From Haloarculaceae archaeon (GTDB lineage: Archaea; Halobacteriota; Halobacteria; Halobacteriales; Haloarculaceae), in assembly GCA_018609945.1 (NCBI GenBank), contig JAHENO010000182.1, positions 1-5,007 on the forward strand: DNA of 5,007 nt, read 5' to 3'. The notes under the pieces are model-generated. The model was not told the DNA's origin. It searched no databases and saw only the letters and a program-made list of their open reading frames with translations. Both the position numbers and the translations under genes were made by a program. Below, piece by piece: positions 3,865 to 5,007 of this stretch (the stretch's first letter is position 1; the number at the start of each line of letters is the position of its first letter).

Positions 3865-5007
3865 CTACTCCCAGTTGTGGAGGGCGTCACGGTAGACGTC
3901 GGCGACGTCCGCCTTCGTCACGGGCCGGGGATTGGGCCGGAGCAGGCGCTGCTGTGTCTCGACGGTCCGCTCGGCCAGCCAGTCGACGTCCGCCTCGGTG
4001 ACGCCAGCGAGGTCGGTGAGGCCGCTGGGGAGGACGTTCAGGTCCCGCTGGAGGCGGACGAATTCCTCGCGGGCCCGGTCGGCGGCCTCGCGGGTGCCCA
4101 GCCCGTCGGTGTTTGCCCCGAGTAACTCCGCGACGCGGGCGAACCGGGGCGGGTCGCTGGCGACGTTGTAGCCGAGCGTGCTCGCCGGCGTCAGGGCCGC
4201 GATGGTCTCGCCGTGGTGGGTGTGGTACCGGTTCCCGACGGGGTAGGCCATCGCGTGACAGAGGTGTGCGCCGGCGGTCAGGCCGGCGATGGCCCCATAG
4301 AGGGCGCCCTTCAACAGCGCCTCGCGGGCCGCCAGGTCGTCGCCGTTGTTGACGGCCGCCCGGACGTTGCTCGCCAGCAGGTCGATGGCCTTCTCGCTGA
4401 ACAGTTCGGTGAAGTCGGTCCGGCCCGCGTAGACGGGGCGGTCCCCGGGGTCCTCGGGACGCAGGAGGTCGTCGTAGGCCTGGGTGGTGTATCCCTCGAT
4501 GGCGTGTCCGAGCGCGTCCATCGCGGTGTTGGCGGTCATCTCGGGGGGCAGCGTCGTCGTCAGCGTCGGGTCAAGGATGGCCGCGTCAGCGCGGACAGAC
4601 GGGTCGGAGATGCCTTCCTTGATGTTCTTTTCTTCGACGGAAAGAACCGCGACGGCCGAAACCTCCGACCCCGTGCCGGCAGTCGTCGGGATCAACACCA
4701 GCGGCGGCCCCGACTCGGTCAGGGGCTGGCCATCGCCGGTGGGTTCGGCGACGTAGTCGAGGACCGACCCGCCGTTGGCGAGGACCGCGCGGGTCGTCTT
4801 GGCGGTGTCCATACAGCTCCCGCCGCCGAGGCCGACGTAGAAGTCGTACCCGTCGGCGGTCGCCTCGCGGACGAACTCGATACAGGCGTCGACGCTCGCG
4901 ATGGAGGGTTCCCGCTCGGACTCGTCGTAGACGTCGACGTGGTAGCCGGCGTCCGCGACGTGGTCGGCGACGCGGTCGGCGTGACCCAGCGACGCGAGCG
5001 TCCCGTC
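3865..5007 (-). CDS. iron-type alcohol dehydrogenase, hydroxyacid-oxoacid transhydrogenase-like, N-terminus cut by the right edge
   Basis: There are 380 residues in the window, with the frame open to the edge; from usual lengths roughly 45-50 N-terminal residues are missing. The ATG at 4812 is internal, because coding sequence continues upstream through the nucleotide-binding motif GGGSCMD (visible residues 61-67). Further motifs are PTTAGTGSE (107-115) and the metal-site helices AMDALGHAIEGYTT and HLCHAMAYPVGNRYHTHHGE. By family comparison the metal ligands are Asp164, His168, His251 and His265 in visible numbering, all present. The segment RPVYAGRTDF (about 190-199) and the general layout resemble ADHFE1-type transhydrogenase, which moves hydride between 4-hydroxybutyrate and 2-oxoglutarate using bound NAD. 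This substrate is inferred from resemblance; a plain alcohol or diol dehydrogenase is the alternative. A cytoplasmic enzyme is expected. Codon use matches the host. It is followed by the Bat-type regulator gene 60 bp downstream. Confidence 0.9.
   Translation of the reverse strand, partial: DGTLASLGHADRVADHVADAGYHVDVYDESEREPSIASVDACIEFVREATADGYDFYVGLGGGSCMDTAKTTRAVLANGGSVLDYVAEPTGDGQPLTESGPPLVLIPTTAGTGSEVSAVAVLSVEEKNIKEGISDPSVRADAAILDPTLTTTLPPEMTANTAMDALGHAIEGYTTQAYDDLLRPEDPGDRPVYAGRTDFTELFSEKAIDLLASNVRAAVNNGDDLAAREALLKGALYGAIAGLTAGAHLCHAMAYPVGNRYHTHHGETIAALTPASTLGYNVASDPPRFARVAELLGANTDGLGTREAADRAREEFVRLQRDLNVLPSGLTDLAGVTEADVDWLAERTVETQQRLLRPNPRPVTKADVADVYRDALHNWE

Noticed and set aside
2203..4125. 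A 640-codon plus-strand open frame opposite the regulator and the dehydrogenase
   Set aside because: It is exactly codon-aligned antisense to both genes, which happen to be in the same frame. Stops in that frame correspond to TTA, CTA and TCA in the sense genes, codons that GC-rich haloarchaea rarely use, so long antisense openness is expected. Its sequence shows no domain, while the minus strand encodes clear PAS, GAF, HTH_10 and dehydrogenase motifs.
4812..4812. ATG at 4812-4810 as the start of the dehydrogenase
   Set aside because: The same frame continues upstream to the window edge through GGGSC, part of the nucleotide-binding motif, so this Met is internal.
1..5007. CRISPR array, tRNA or rRNA gene, transposase or phage/defence module
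   Set aside because: No regularly spaced repeats, no cloverleaf-like sequence with a T-arm motif that I could find, and no recognisable transposase, integrase, nuclease or toxin motif in any frame.

Overview
The window looks like chromosomal DNA from a haloarchaeon. It is GC-rich, with strong G/C preference at third codon positions in most genes. The proteins are rich in Asp and Glu, start codons often lie about 30 nt downstream of a TATA-like box (leaderless style), and several families are typical of Halobacteria: a DUF357 protein, a Bat-type HTH_10 regulator, and a short winged-HTH protein followed by a small membrane protein. No genus can be named from the sequence alone.

Layout, left to right. 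A minus-strand gene is cut by the left edge and shows only a signal-peptide-like N-terminus (1-65). Divergent to it is a complete DUF357 gene (167-448). An AT-rich stretch with small palindromes follows (about 490-587). Next is a two-unit DUF4397 protein (588-1277) whose 5' end looks damaged: it has no usable ATG and no signal peptide, and its base composition differs from its neighbours. Then come a 91-residue winged-HTH protein (1398-1673) and a 100-residue three-helix membrane protein (1729-2031), the latter with a good TATA box of its own. A 189-bp convergent spacer (2032-2220) separates these from two minus-strand genes. The first of these is a PAS-GAF-Bat-HTH_10 regulator (2221-3804). 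Upstream of it lies an iron-type alcohol dehydrogenase resembling hydroxyacid-oxoacid transhydrogenase (3865-5007), cut by the right edge.

Functional reading. The dehydrogenase and the regulator are on the same strand, 60 bp apart. The regulator has its own likely promoter (TTTAAA, with a small inverted repeat near the expected transcript start), so the pair may be read together or separately. The winged-HTH and membrane genes form a second small regulatory pair of unknown function. I see no RNA gene, CRISPR array, transposase or complete mobile element. No clear new multi-gene system is visible. The most interesting items are the damaged, compositionally odd DUF4397 gene, the HTH/membrane pair, and the sensor-regulator beside the transhydrogenase-like enzyme.
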